This document shows, one piece after another, positions 35,002-43,449 of a stretch of DNA of 64,000 bases (the stretch's first letter is position 1; each line of letters begins with the position of its first letter). The translations under genes and the position numbers were made by a program. This DNA is from Dermatophilus congolensis (GTDB lineage: Bacteria > Actinomycetota > Actinomycetes > Actinomycetales > Dermatophilaceae): positions 1 through 64,000 of the forward strand of contig JAUNUP010000009.1 of NCBI GenBank assembly GCA_030538115.1, read 5' to 3'. The notes beneath the pieces are model-generated. The model searched no databases and was not told where the DNA came from. It saw nothing but the letters and a program-made list of their open reading frames with translations.

Positions 35002-36672
35002 ATGCAGCAGCTCACCGGCCTGGACCAGATGTTCCTCAGTCTGGACGGGCACACGACGAACGCGATTCTCGGTGGCCTGTGCCGCTTCGAGAAGCCCGCG
35101 CCGGGCCAGCCGGTTCCCGACGAGCCTTTCATGCGCACCCGTCTCAACGAGCGTCTCGTGCACATCCCGCCGTTCACCAAGCGTCTCGTGCCGGTGCCGC
35201 TGGCCCTCGACAACAGCTACCTCGCTGAGGTCGACCGCATCGACGTCGGCCGCCACGTGCGCACCGTGCGCCTGCCTGCGCCGGGCGACAACAAGACGCT
35301 GGCCGCCGAGGTCTCGCGCATCATGGGCACCGACCTCGTCACCGACGGTCCGCTGTGGGAGTACATCATCTTCGAGGGTCTCGAAGACGGCGGCGTAGCC
35401 CACATGCTGCGTATCGACCACGGTGTCGTCGACGGCTCGACGATGCCGAAGATCTGGGATCTCATCGCCGACGAGCCGCTGGACGGCATCCCCGACGCCC
35501 CGCCGCAGCGCACCCTGCCGCAGCCGCTCTTCGGCAAGCCCGAGATGGCTGTTCGCGCCCTCTACGGCCTCGTCAAGAAGCCTGTGCAGATGGTCAAGCT
35601 CGAGGTCGACTTCGTGAAGTGGGCGGCCTCCGTCTACAAGACCGAGGGCATCCTCGCCGCGCCGAGCGTGCTCACCCGCTTGCTGCCGGGCAAGCTCGGC
35701 GGCGGTCTCACCGGGCTGATCAACATGCGCCACCGCGCCAAGGGCACGCCCGAGCTGACCCAGTACCTGCGCAACCTGACGACGGCGCCGGCCACGACGT
35801 TCAACGGCCGCACCTCCGCCAAGCGTCACTTCGTCTTCGACGAGATGCCGCTGGGTGAGGTCAAGGCCGTCGGCAAGAAGGCCGGCGCCACCCTCAACAA
35901 CACGGTCGTCACGATCGTGGCCGGCGCCGTGCGCCGTTACATGGAAGACCACGGCGGCGCCCCGAACGAGCCGATCATCGTGTGCTGCCCGGTCTCGCTG
36001 CGCCACGACAACATCAAGGAGCCGTGGAGCAACCACGTGCACATGATGTTCGCCGAACTGCCGGTGCACGAGTCCGACCCGCTCAAGCGCCTCGCCCTCG
36101 TGTCCAAAGACCTGGTCGCGGCCAAGCAGAGCTTCGACCGCCTGCCCACGCACCTCATCCGTGACGCGAGCCGGTTCATCCCGCGCGAGTTCTTCGGCGC
36201 GATGGTCAAGCTGTGGATCCGTCTGCCCGACAACATGTCGCGTGCGCCTTGGAACGTCGTGGTCTCGAACGTGCGCGGTGCCATGAAGCCGATGCACATG
36301 AACGGCCTCGAGATCGCCGGGTTCTGGCCCGCGTCGTTCCTGTCGATCGGTGGCGGCATCAACATCACGCTGCAGAGCCACGTCGACCGCATCTGCTTCG
36401 GCTTCATCGGTGCCCCCGAGAAGACGGGCGACCTGTGGCCGCTGACGGGCTACATGCAGGATGCCCTGGTCGAGCTGCGTGACGTTGTCGACGCGGCCGC
36501 CGATGCTGCGAAGGCCGTCGAGTCGGCTCAGCCTGCGGGCGCCAAGGAGTTGGCGGCGAAAGACGCGATCACCGACACGACGCTAGAGCAGATCACCACA
36601 CCCAAGGCCCGTACGCGAGCCGCGGCCAAGTCGGCCGAGCCCAACGGCGACGCAGGCCTGCGCGCTCTGTAA
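35002..36672 (+). CDS. Wax ester synthase/diacylglycerol acyltransferase (WS/DGAT)
   Basis: A 556-residue acyltransferase of the bacterial WS/DGAT family, which forms triacylglycerols or wax esters from acyl-CoA. The N-terminus LTGLDQMFLSLD and the PLWEYIIFEGL block are standard. The HHxxxDG active site reads DHGVVDG (residues 139-145), keeping the catalytic second His (His140) but with Asp for the first. The C-terminal NVVVSNVRGAM and GFWPASFLSIGGGINITLQSH segments are conserved. A tail of about 60 residues, rich in Ala and Lys, is extra. The start at 35002 follows AGGGAG. A strong hairpin ends the transcript. A role in storage lipid is likely. Confidence 0.92.
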   Translation: MQQLTGLDQMFLSLDGHTTNAILGGLCRFEKPAPGQPVPDEPFMRTRLNERLVHIPPFTKRLVPVPLALDNSYLAEVDRIDVGRHVRTVRLPAPGDNKTLAAEVSRIMGTDLVTDGPLWEYIIFEGLEDGGVAHMLRIDHGVVDGSTMPKIWDLIADEPLDGIPDAPPQRTLPQPLFGKPEMAVRALYGLVKKPVQMVKLEVDFVKWAASVYKTEGILAAPSVLTRLLPGKLGGGLTGLINMRHRAKGTPELTQYLRNLTTAPATTFNGRTSAKRHFVFDEMPLGEVKAVGKKAGATLNNTVVTIVAGAVRRYMEDHGGAPNEPIIVCCPVSLRHDNIKEPWSNHVHMMFAELPVHESDPLKRLALVSKDLVAAKQSFDRLPTHLIRDASRFIPREFFGAMVKLWIRLPDNMSRAPWNVVVSNVRGAMKPMHMNGLEIAGFWPASFLSIGGGINITLQSHVDRICFGFIGAPEKTGDLWPLTGYMQDALVELRDVVDAAADAAKAVESAQPAGAKELAAKDAITDTTLEQITTPKARTRAAAKSAEPNGDAGLRAL

Positions 36673-36681
36673 GACCCACGA

Positions 36682-36720
36682 CGAGGCCCCGGCCGCCCTT
36701 TTTGGGTGGCCGGGGCCTCG
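36682..36720. terminator. Bidirectional terminator between WS/DGAT and thioesterase genes
   Basis: A 17-bp stem (CGAGGCCCCGGCCGCCC with its partner, one G-T pair) closes over TTTTT between two convergent genes. No T run follows on either strand, but the stem is very stable. Confidence 0.7.
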
Positions 36721-36775
36721 CGCTGTCGAACTGCCTGCGGGATGTGGGGTGTGGGCGCTGATGCAGGCGTGTGCG

Positions 36776-37240
36776 TTACCCGTTCTTCTGCGGGGGCGCG
36801 TCGCGGAGTTGGCACATGAGGGTGCAGGTGCAGACGCGCTTGCCCTCGTCGTCGTCGACTGCGATCTGGATCGTCGCCGTTGTGCGGCCTTTCGCGATGA
36901 GTGTCGCGGTCGCCGTCACGGAGCCGGAGGAGGCGGGCCGGTGATGGATGGCGTTGATCGACATCCCCACCGCGGCGCGGCCCTTGCCCGCGTGGTTGAC
37001 CGCGAACATCGACCCCACCGACTCCGCGAGCACGACGGACGCCCCGCCGTGCAGGATGCCGTACGGCTGCGTGTTGCCCTCGACAGGCATGGAAGCGACG
37101 AACTTCTCGAGGCTCGCCTCCGTGAAGTGGATGCCCATCCGTTCGCCGAGGGCGCCGAGGTTGGAGTTGAGTGAGTCGACGTCGAGCCAGCCCGGCTCGG
37201 CGGTCGACGGCGCGGGTGCGGAGTCGGGGTTCTGGCTCAT
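36776..37240 (-). CDS. Hotdog-fold thioesterase (PaaI/YdiI-like)
   Basis: A 154-residue single hotdog domain. The motif GILHGGASVVLAESVGS is that of the PaaI/YdiI/EntH thioesterases, where the Glu after HGG is catalytic; AVGMSINAIHHRPASSG and the Cys-rich TCTLMCQL strand are typical too. It hydrolyses acyl- or aroyl-CoA. It lies downstream of the acyl-CoA ligase gene on the same strand, separated by a hairpin, and could release fatty acids or rescue CoA in this lipid region. Substrate range is unknown. Confidence 0.9.
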   Translation of the reverse strand: MSQNPDSAPAPSTAEPGWLDVDSLNSNLGALGERMGIHFTEASLEKFVASMPVEGNTQPYGILHGGASVVLAESVGSMFAVNHAGKGRAAVGMSINAIHHRPASSGSVTATATLIAKGRTTATIQIAVDDDEGKRVCTCTLMCQLRDAPPQKNG

Positions 37241-37273
37241 CGGATCACCGTACTAGTACGTGCTGGTCAGGGC

Positions 37274-37306
37274 TGCGCCCGCCCCGGGTATACCGGAGCG
37301 GGCGCA
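37274..37306 (-). terminator. Hairpin after the acyl-CoA ligase gene
   Basis: TGCGCCCGC and GCGGGCGCA form a perfect 9-bp stem about 40 nt beyond the ligase stop and before the thioesterase gene. No T run is present on the minus strand. Confidence 0.5.
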
Positions 37307-37346
37307 TGTGTGAGGAGAAAGTGCGTGGTCGGCCGATCGGCCTGGG

Positions 37347-38876
37347 TCAGTCTTCGAGCAGCATGCGCTTGAGGATCTTGCCCGTGGGGCCGTGGGGGAG
37401 CTCGTTGAGGAACGTCACGGTGCGCGGGAACTTGTAGGCCGCGAGCCGCTCCTTGGTGAACTCGATGACCTCTTCTTCGGTGAGTTCGTGGCCGGGGCGG
37501 ATCGAGATGTAGGCGGCGACCTCCTCGCCGAGGCGCTCGTTCGGCACGCCGATGACGGCGCACTCGAACACGGCCGGGTGCTGGTAGAGCACCTCTTCGA
37601 CCTCGCGCGGGTACACGTTGTATCCGCCGCGGATGATCATTTCCTTCTTGCGGTCGACGATGAACAGGAAGCCGTCTTCGTCCTTGTACCCGAGGTCGCC
37701 GGAGTGCAGCCAGCCGCCCTTGAACGCCTCTTTGGTGGCGTCGGGGTTGTTCAGGTAGCCCGACATCGTGTTGTGGCCGCGGATGACGATCTCGCCGACG
37801 TGCTCCTTGCCGCGGGGCAGTTCTTCACCCTCGTCGCTCCAGATCTGCACCTCGGTGCCCCAGATCGGCTTGCCGATGCTGTACGGCTTGCGGTCGTTGG
37901 GCAGGTTGTTGGTCGCCAGCGGGCCCGACTCGGTGAGGCCGTACATCTCGATGATCTGGATGCCGAATGTCTTCTCGATGGAGTCGAGGAGTTCGGCCGC
38001 AATGGCGGCACCGGCCGAACCGCAGATCCGCAGAGAACTCGTGTCGTATGTGTCGCGGTCGGGGTGGTTGAGCAGGGCGTGGTACATCGTCGGCACGCCG
38101 TGCAGCATCGTCGCCTTCTCCTGATCGACGACCTCGAGCACGCGGGTGGGGTCGAACTTCGACAGCAGTCGCACCGTGCCGCACGCGATGGCGGTGGCGT
38201 TGAGGATGCCGGAGAGGCCGAGCGCGTGGAACAGCGGCATGACGGCCACGACCGAGGTGGTGTGGTCCATCGCGAACGCGTCGACGTGCGCCTTGCTGTT
38301 CATGTAGAGCTGGAAGTGGGTGAGCTGCACGCCCTTCGGCTTGCCCGTGGTGCCGGAGGTGTACAGCAGCACTGCGGTGTCGTTCGGGCTGGGGGTCGCG
38401 AACGGGGCAGGAGTGGACTCGCCCGGGTCGTTGATGAGGTCCCAGAACGAGGTCGCGCCGTCGGGCACGTCGCTGCCGTCGCGCTCGCCGCGGATGAACA
38501 CGTGAGAGACGCCCGCCGCGGCCGCCCCCTTGATGGCCTCGTCTGCGACGGACGCGTCGGAGACGATCGCGAACGCCTTGGCGAAGCTGAGGAAGTACTC
38601 GATCTCGGCGGCCTTGTTGAGCACGTTCATCGGGATGATCGAGCCGCCGGCCTTCAGTACGCCGTGCAGGGCGATGACGAATGCCGGCACGTTGGGCAGC
38701 TGCAGCCCTACCGGGTCGCCGGTCTTGAGGCCGAGGCGCACGAGGTTGCGGGCCACGAGGTCGGACTCGTGATCGAGCTCTGCGTAGGTGAGCGTTCCCC
38801 CGTCGTAGGCCACTGCAGGATGGTCGGGGTACCTGGTGGCGGCCTCGCGGATGATGCTGGCTAGGTTGAAGGACAT
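37347..38876 (-). CDS. Long-chain fatty acid--CoA ligase
   Basis: A 509-residue AMP-forming acyl-CoA synthetase. The P-loop is LLYTSGTTGKPKGV, the acyl-site segment is PLFHALGLSG, and EMYGLTESGP, HSGDLGYKDEDGFLFIVDRKK and GGYNVYPREVEE are the A5, A7 and hinge motifs. The catalytic Lys is in PTGKILKR near the C-terminus. The start at ATG 38876 follows CGAGGAGG. The N-terminus SFNLASIIREAATRYPDHPAV is typical of fatty-acyl or aryl ligases. Together with the WS/DGAT, thioesterase and downstream beta-oxidation-like genes it points to acyl-CoA metabolism. A GACGACC dyad near its promoter may be an operator. Confidence 0.92.
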   Translation of the reverse strand: MSFNLASIIREAATRYPDHPAVAYDGGTLTYAELDHESDLVARNLVRLGLKTGDPVGLQLPNVPAFVIALHGVLKAGGSIIPMNVLNKAAEIEYFLSFAKAFAIVSDASVADEAIKGAAAAGVSHVFIRGERDGSDVPDGATSFWDLINDPGESTPAPFATPSPNDTAVLLYTSGTTGKPKGVQLTHFQLYMNSKAHVDAFAMDHTTSVVAVMPLFHALGLSGILNATAIACGTVRLLSKFDPTRVLEVVDQEKATMLHGVPTMYHALLNHPDRDTYDTSSLRICGSAGAAIAAELLDSIEKTFGIQIIEMYGLTESGPLATNNLPNDRKPYSIGKPIWGTEVQIWSDEGEELPRGKEHVGEIVIRGHNTMSGYLNNPDATKEAFKGGWLHSGDLGYKDEDGFLFIVDRKKEMIIRGGYNVYPREVEEVLYQHPAVFECAVIGVPNERLGEEVAAYISIRPGHELTEEEVIEFTKERLAAYKFPRTVTFLNELPHGPTGKILKRMLLED

Positions 38877-38988
38877 CTGGCCTCCTCGTCGAGGCTCTGC
38901 CAGGCGGGGCTGGCGCGGCGGGTGCTGACAACGGTGTACCGGTGGACGCGGGCGACACCTCTTCCGGACGAAGATTAGTAAAGAGTGT

Positions 38989-39007
38989 GACGACCTCGCT
39001 GGTCGTC
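38989..39007. promoter_or_regulatory. GACGACC-N5-GGTCGTC dyad upstream of the acyl-CoA ligase
   Basis: Perfect 7-bp inverted repeat with a 5-nt spacer in the divergent region between the ligase and the lipase-like gene. On the minus strand TACTAATCT, a good -10 candidate, lies just downstream of it, so a bound regulator would cover the -35 region. Confidence 0.45.
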
Positions 39008-39064
39008 TGTGTACTTTCCGCATGAAGGAACGGGGTTTCCGCGAAGGGGATCAAACGTTGATGC

Positions 39065-39094
39065 TTGGTAAATCACCCACGAGTCCCGTAGGCT
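39065..39094 (+). promoter_or_regulatory. Predicted promoter of the lipase-like gene
   Basis: TTGGTA (39065-39070) and TAGGCT (39089-39094) are separated by 18 nt, a good fit to an actinobacterial housekeeping promoter. The leader to the ATG at 39216 would be about 115 nt. The rest of 38877-39215 contains only the ligase promoter region and its dyad. Confidence 0.5.
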
Positions 39095-39215
39095 GGATCT
39101 CCGACGTTCATCGAGATCCGGCCACGCACGGTTCGTACGCGTGAGCCAGTCAACGAGAGACATCGACCAGCCGTGAACAGCCGATAACCAGCCGATATCC
39201 AGGAGTGCTTCGACG

Positions 39216-39980
39216 ATGACGCAGGCGTCCCCCCGGTCGGCCCTGAGCCGCCTTGCGGAGCAGCACGCCCACCGGCTCTACGGCTTCGTCGAACCCCATC
39301 GCGTGATGGTCGAGTCTGCCGCACTCGCAGCGGCATTCGGTCCGTTGACCGTCACCGGCCCGATACCCGACACCCACCCGGTCCTCGTCGTTCCGGGCAT
39401 CTCGGGCGGTCCGCAGTGGTGCTTCATGCTGCGCCGCTTCCTCGCCCTGCGAGGTCACGCTGTGTTCCAGCCGCTGCCTGGGTCGATGAAGGGCACGAAC
39501 GGCATGGTCTATCGCCGTCTCACGCGACGGATCCGTAACCTCGCCAACCTCGCGGGCGAACCCATCAGCGTCATCGGGTGGAGCGTCGGCGGGGTCTTCG
39601 CGCGCCAGGCCGCCATGGCTGCGCCTGCCGCGGTTCGTCAGGTCATCACGATGGGCACCCCGGTCGGTGGCCCCTGGTATTCGTCGGTTCCGGGCTCGGC
39701 GAAGAAGAAGATGCCGGTGCCGACCACTGCGATCTACTCGCGCACCGACCCCTGGTTCCACTACTCCGAGTGCATCCAGCCGAAGGGCGCCAAGAGCGAG
39801 AACATCGAGGTCGTCTCCAGCCACTTCGGCATGGCGACGAACCCGATCGTGTACCAGGTGATCTCCGACCGGCTGGCCCAGCGTCCAGGCGAATGGCACC
39901 ACTACCAGCCACCCATGTACCTGTCCGGAGCCGTGGAGGTCAGCGATTCGCTGCGGCTCCCCAAGAGCAAGCGGTTCTAG
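39216..39980 (+). CDS. Alpha/beta hydrolase, lipase-like
   Basis: A 254-residue alpha/beta hydrolase without signal peptide. The oxyanion strand is VLVVPGISGG, the nucleophile elbow VIGWSVGGVFARQ, the acid SRTDPWFHY and the histidine SSHFGMATNP. The GWSVGG elbow and the long C-terminal domain resemble intracellular triacylglycerol lipases found near WS/DGAT genes. The ATG follows AGGAG. It is 70 nt upstream of the amidohydrolase gene on the same strand. A lipase role in mobilising stored esters is inference from the neighbours. Confidence 0.85.
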   Translation: MTQASPRSALSRLAEQHAHRLYGFVEPHRVMVESAALAAAFGPLTVTGPIPDTHPVLVVPGISGGPQWCFMLRRFLALRGHAVFQPLPGSMKGTNGMVYRRLTRRIRNLANLAGEPISVIGWSVGGVFARQAAMAAPAAVRQVITMGTPVGGPWYSSVPGSAKKKMPVPTTAIYSRTDPWFHYSECIQPKGAKSENIEVVSSHFGMATNPIVYQVISDRLAQRPGEWHHYQPPMYLSGAVEVSDSLRLPKSKRF

Positions 39981-40050
39981 ACCGGGGGCCGCGTCTCCAC
40001 GGACCCGGCACCCTTGAGCCGACAACGAAGTCGCACACAAGAAGGGCACC

Positions 40051-40920
40051 ATGAGCATCGACCTTTCCGCCATCAGCGCCATCGACACGCACGTGCACGT
40101 CGAGATCGACGACAAGGGACACACTGCTCTGTCGCAGCCCTTCCTCGACGCCTCGGCGAAGTACTTCAAGGCGGGCGAGCGCACCCCGACCATCGACCAG
40201 ATCGGCGCCCGCTACCGCGACCTCGGCATCGCGGCCGTGATCTTCACGGTCGACGCCGAGCGCAAGCTCAACCACCCGCGCATCAGCAACTACGACGTGG
40301 TCGAGGGTGCGAAGCGGTGGAGCGACGTGCTCATCCCGTTCGCCAGCATCGACCCGGCTCGCGGCCGGGCGGGTGTCGACGAACTGCGCGACCTCGTCGA
40401 GAACCACGGCGTGCGGGGCATCAAGTTCCACCCGACGCTGCAGGAGTTCTTTCCGAACGACGGTTCCGCCGACGGCCTCTACGAGGTGCTCGCCGAGCAC
40501 AAGCTCCCGGCCGTGTTCCACACGGGTCAGACCGGCATCGGCGCGGGCATGCCCGGCGGTGGCGGTATGAAGCTGCGCTACTCCGACCCGATGTACCTCG
40601 ACGACGTTGCCGCCGACTTCCCCGACATGACCGTGATCATGGCCCACCCGTCGGTGCCGTGGCAGGCCAGCGCGATCTCGATCGCCACGCACAAGCCGAA
40701 CTCCGTCATCGACCTGTCGGGCTGGTCGCCCAAGTACTTCGCGCCCGAGCTCGTGCGTGCGATCAACGGCCCGCTGCGCAGCAAGGTGCTCTTCGCCAGC
40801 GACTACCCGGTGATCGACCCCGAGCGCTGGCTGGCCGACTTCGCCGAGCTTCAGATCAAGGATGAGATCCGCCCGAAGATCATGAAGGAGAACGCGGCTC
40901 GCGTTCTCGGCCTGTCCTGA
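40051..40920 (+). CDS. Amidohydrolase-family (ACMSD-like) TIM-barrel hydrolase
   Basis: A 289-residue metal-dependent TIM-barrel protein of the amidohydrolase 2 family, which includes decarboxylases, lactonases and hydrolases. Metal and active-site residues are seen in IDTHVHV (HxH), IKFHP, VFHTGQ, VIMAHPSVPW and FASDYPV (final Asp). The ATG follows AAGGGCACC. It forms a row with MaoC, acyl-CoA dehydrogenase and IclR genes, suggesting a lactone or a cyclic intermediate in a catabolic route. The exact reaction cannot be predicted. Confidence 0.88.
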   Translation: MSIDLSAISAIDTHVHVEIDDKGHTALSQPFLDASAKYFKAGERTPTIDQIGARYRDLGIAAVIFTVDAERKLNHPRISNYDVVEGAKRWSDVLIPFASIDPARGRAGVDELRDLVENHGVRGIKFHPTLQEFFPNDGSADGLYEVLAEHKLPAVFHTGQTGIGAGMPGGGGMKLRYSDPMYLDDVAADFPDMTVIMAHPSVPWQASAISIATHKPNSVIDLSGWSPKYFAPELVRAINGPLRSKVLFASDYPVIDPERWLADFAELQIKDEIRPKIMKENAARVLGLS

Positions 40921-41059
40921 GGTACCGGGCCTCGCGCCCGGCCTAGGCATATCCGCGGTTCGGCCAGGGGTGCGCCTCGCGCGTACCCCTGACCGGGCCT
41001 ACCCGCTACACCCACGCATGGACTTCCACCGATCCGCCACCCACTCTCCGGAGGACCAG

Positions 41060-41515
41060 ATGACCACCACCATTGCCCTCACCGACCTGCCCAGCCTCGT
41101 CGGCAAGGCCCTCGAGCCCAGCGACTGGATGCTCATCGACCAGGCCGCCATCGACGCGTTCGCCAAGGCGACCCACGACGAGCAGTGGATCCACTGCGAC
41201 CCCGAGCGCGCCGCCTCCGGCCCCTTCGGCGCCACGATCGCGCACGGCTACTTCACGCTCTCGCTGGTCATCCCGCTGTTCGTGGAGATGCTCGACGTGA
41301 CGGGCGTGACCACCAAGGTCAACTACGGCCTCGAGAAGGTGCGTTTCCCCTCCCCGGTCAAGGTCGACTCCCGCATCCGCCTGACGGCCACCATCGCCGA
41401 GGTCACCGAGCTCGCGCCCGGTGCCTACCAGCTGATGTTCGACGCGGTCGTGGAGGTCGAGGGCCAGGACAAGCCGGCCTGCGTCGCCCGCCCCGTCTTC
41501 CGCTTCATGGCGTGA
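41060..41515 (+). CDS. MaoC-like (R)-specific enoyl-CoA hydratase
   Basis: A 151-residue hotdog-fold protein. The motif HDEQWIHCDPERA with the following GATIAHGYFTLSL is the hydratase-2 signature (catalytic Asp and His around DEQWIH). MaoC-type hydratases add water to trans-2-enoyl-CoA giving (R)-3-hydroxyacyl-CoA. The ATG follows GGAGGACCAG. It is placed between the amidohydrolase and the acyl-CoA dehydrogenase genes, 16 nt before the latter, so they are probably cotranscribed. Confidence 0.9.
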   Translation: MTTTIALTDLPSLVGKALEPSDWMLIDQAAIDAFAKATHDEQWIHCDPERAASGPFGATIAHGYFTLSLVIPLFVEMLDVTGVTTKVNYGLEKVRFPSPVKVDSRIRLTATIAEVTELAPGAYQLMFDAVVEVEGQDKPACVARPVFRFMA

Positions 41516-41531
41516 GCTGTGTGAGGCACTC

Positions 41532-43352
41532 ATGAGTCATTACCGAAGCAACCGCTCACACGCGGAGTTTCTGCTCTTCGACGTACTCCGCGAGGAGACG
41601 ATGAGCAGTGGTGCCTACGAGGACTTCGACATCGACACCGCGAAAGACATTCTTCGCGAGGCCGAGGAATTCGCAGTCGAGCGCATGGCCCCGAGTTTCG
41701 AGGCCGGAGACCGTGACGGTCTGCGCCTCGACAAGGAGACCGGCCAGGTCTACCTGCCCGAAGACCTGCGCGAGGCGCTGCGCGAGCACCTCGCCTCCGA
41801 CTGGCTGAAGATGGATCTGCCGCCGGAGTTCACCGAGATGCACGTGCCGCCGTCGCTGCGCTGGGCGGTGACCGAGTTCATCCTCGGCGCCAACCCGGCC
41901 ATCGCGATGTGCAGCCAGATCGTGCCGCAGGTCGTGCGTGTGCTCAAGGCGCACGGCACGCCCGAGCAGCAGCGGCTCGCCGAGATCATCGTCGAGCGCG
42001 GCTGGACCGTGACGATGACCCTGACCGAGCCCGACGCCGGCTCCGACGTGGGCCTGGCCCGCACCAAGGCCGTGCCCCAGCCCGACGGCACGTGGCACAT
42101 CGACGGCGCCAAGCGGTTCATCACGTGGGCCTCGCATGACGCCACCGAGAACGTCGTGCACGCGGTGCTCGCGCGGCCGGTCGACACCCCCGGTGCCGGC
42201 GGTCCCGGCACCAAGGGCCTGTCCCTATACCTCGTGCCCGAGAAGCTGTTCGACTTCCAGACCGGCGAGATCCTCGGCCGCAACGGCGCCTACGTCGAGT
42301 CGATCGAGAAGAAGATGGGCATCAAGAGCACGCCCACGTGCGAGCTCATCTTCGGTGCCAAGCACCCGGCCATCGGCTACCTGCTCGGCGACACACACGA
42401 CGGTCTGCGGCAGATGTTCGAGATCCTCACGTACTTCCGCATGATGGTCGGCGCCAAGACGGCCGCCACCCTCTCGACGGGGTACCTGGCGGCTCGCGAC
42501 TACGCCGAAGACCGCATCCAGGGCAGCGACCTCGTCGCAGGCCCCGGTACGCCACCGATCGCGATCATCGACCACCCCGACGTGCGCCGCTCCGTGCTGA
42601 CGCAGCGCGCCTACTCCGAGGGGTGCCGGGCGCTGGTGCTCTACACGGCCACGCAGCTCGACCGCATCGAGGCCGCCACCGAGCAGGGTCGCCGTGACAA
42701 GGAGGCCGAGGAGCGCCACCAGTTCCTCCTGCCGATCGTCAAGGGCTGGTGCTCGGAGAACGGGTTCCGCATCCTGGCGACCGAGTCGATGCAGACGCTC
42801 GGCGGCGTCGGGTTCACGACGGAATACCCGATCGAGCAGTACGTGCGCGACACGAAGATCGACACGATCTACGAGGGCACCACGGGCATCCAGGGCATGG
42901 ACCTGTTCCAGCGTCGCCTGCTGCGCGACAAGGGAGCCGTGTTCGAGAAGCTCATGCGCGACGTGGAAGACACGATCCGCGACCTGCTCGACACCCCCGA
43001 CCTGCGCGTCGAGGCCCGCACGCTGCAGCGCAGCATCTGGACGACCCGCGACTACCTGCAGATCGCGTTCGACCGTTGGGAGAAGTCGCCTAAGCTCGCC
43101 GCCATGGGCGCGACCCGGCTGCTCAACGTGGTCGGCGACGTCGTGGTCGCGTGGCTTCTGCTACGCGGCGCGGTCGTGGCACGCAAACGCATCGACGAGG
43201 GCGTCGAGTCGTCGGTCGAGGGCGAGCTCGTGCGCCGCATCGCAGGTGCCCGGTGGTTCGCTCGCCAGGTGTTGCCCCGCATCCACGGTGACCTGGCCAG
43301 CTTCAAGCTGCTCGACGAGTCGTCGATGGATCTGCCGCGCGCCATCCTCTGA
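41532..43352 (+). CDS. Acyl-CoA dehydrogenase
   Basis: A 606-residue acyl-CoA dehydrogenase, longer than the usual 380-400 by a C-terminal domain. The FAD-binding blocks are MTLTEPDAGSDVG and KRFITWAS; the catalytic glutamate is in DTIYEGTTGIQGMDLFQR (near residue 447), the IYEGT motif of FadE5-like and other long ACADs. The C-terminal extension includes QRSIWTTRDYLQIAFDRW and two long helices. It starts at ATG 41532 after GAGG at 5 nt. The enzyme takes two electrons from an acyl-CoA to ETF. It lies in a probable operon with MaoC; the IclR gene is 97 nt downstream. Confidence 0.92.
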   Translation: MSHYRSNRSHAEFLLFDVLREETMSSGAYEDFDIDTAKDILREAEEFAVERMAPSFEAGDRDGLRLDKETGQVYLPEDLREALREHLASDWLKMDLPPEFTEMHVPPSLRWAVTEFILGANPAIAMCSQIVPQVVRVLKAHGTPEQQRLAEIIVERGWTVTMTLTEPDAGSDVGLARTKAVPQPDGTWHIDGAKRFITWASHDATENVVHAVLARPVDTPGAGGPGTKGLSLYLVPEKLFDFQTGEILGRNGAYVESIEKKMGIKSTPTCELIFGAKHPAIGYLLGDTHDGLRQMFEILTYFRMMVGAKTAATLSTGYLAARDYAEDRIQGSDLVAGPGTPPIAIIDHPDVRRSVLTQRAYSEGCRALVLYTATQLDRIEAATEQGRRDKEAEERHQFLLPIVKGWCSENGFRILATESMQTLGGVGFTTEYPIEQYVRDTKIDTIYEGTTGIQGMDLFQRRLLRDKGAVFEKLMRDVEDTIRDLLDTPDLRVEARTLQRSIWTTRDYLQIAFDRWEKSPKLAAMGATRLLNVVGDVVVAWLLLRGAVVARKRIDEGVESSVEGELVRRIAGARWFARQVLPRIHGDLASFKLLDESSMDLPRAIL

Positions 43353-43449
43353 CGCATCCGGTTCACCGGAGAGGCTTGGTGAACGTATACGCCACAACGG
43401 CGTGCCATCTCGATGTCACGCACGTGTCCACAGAAGAACAGGAGCCGAT

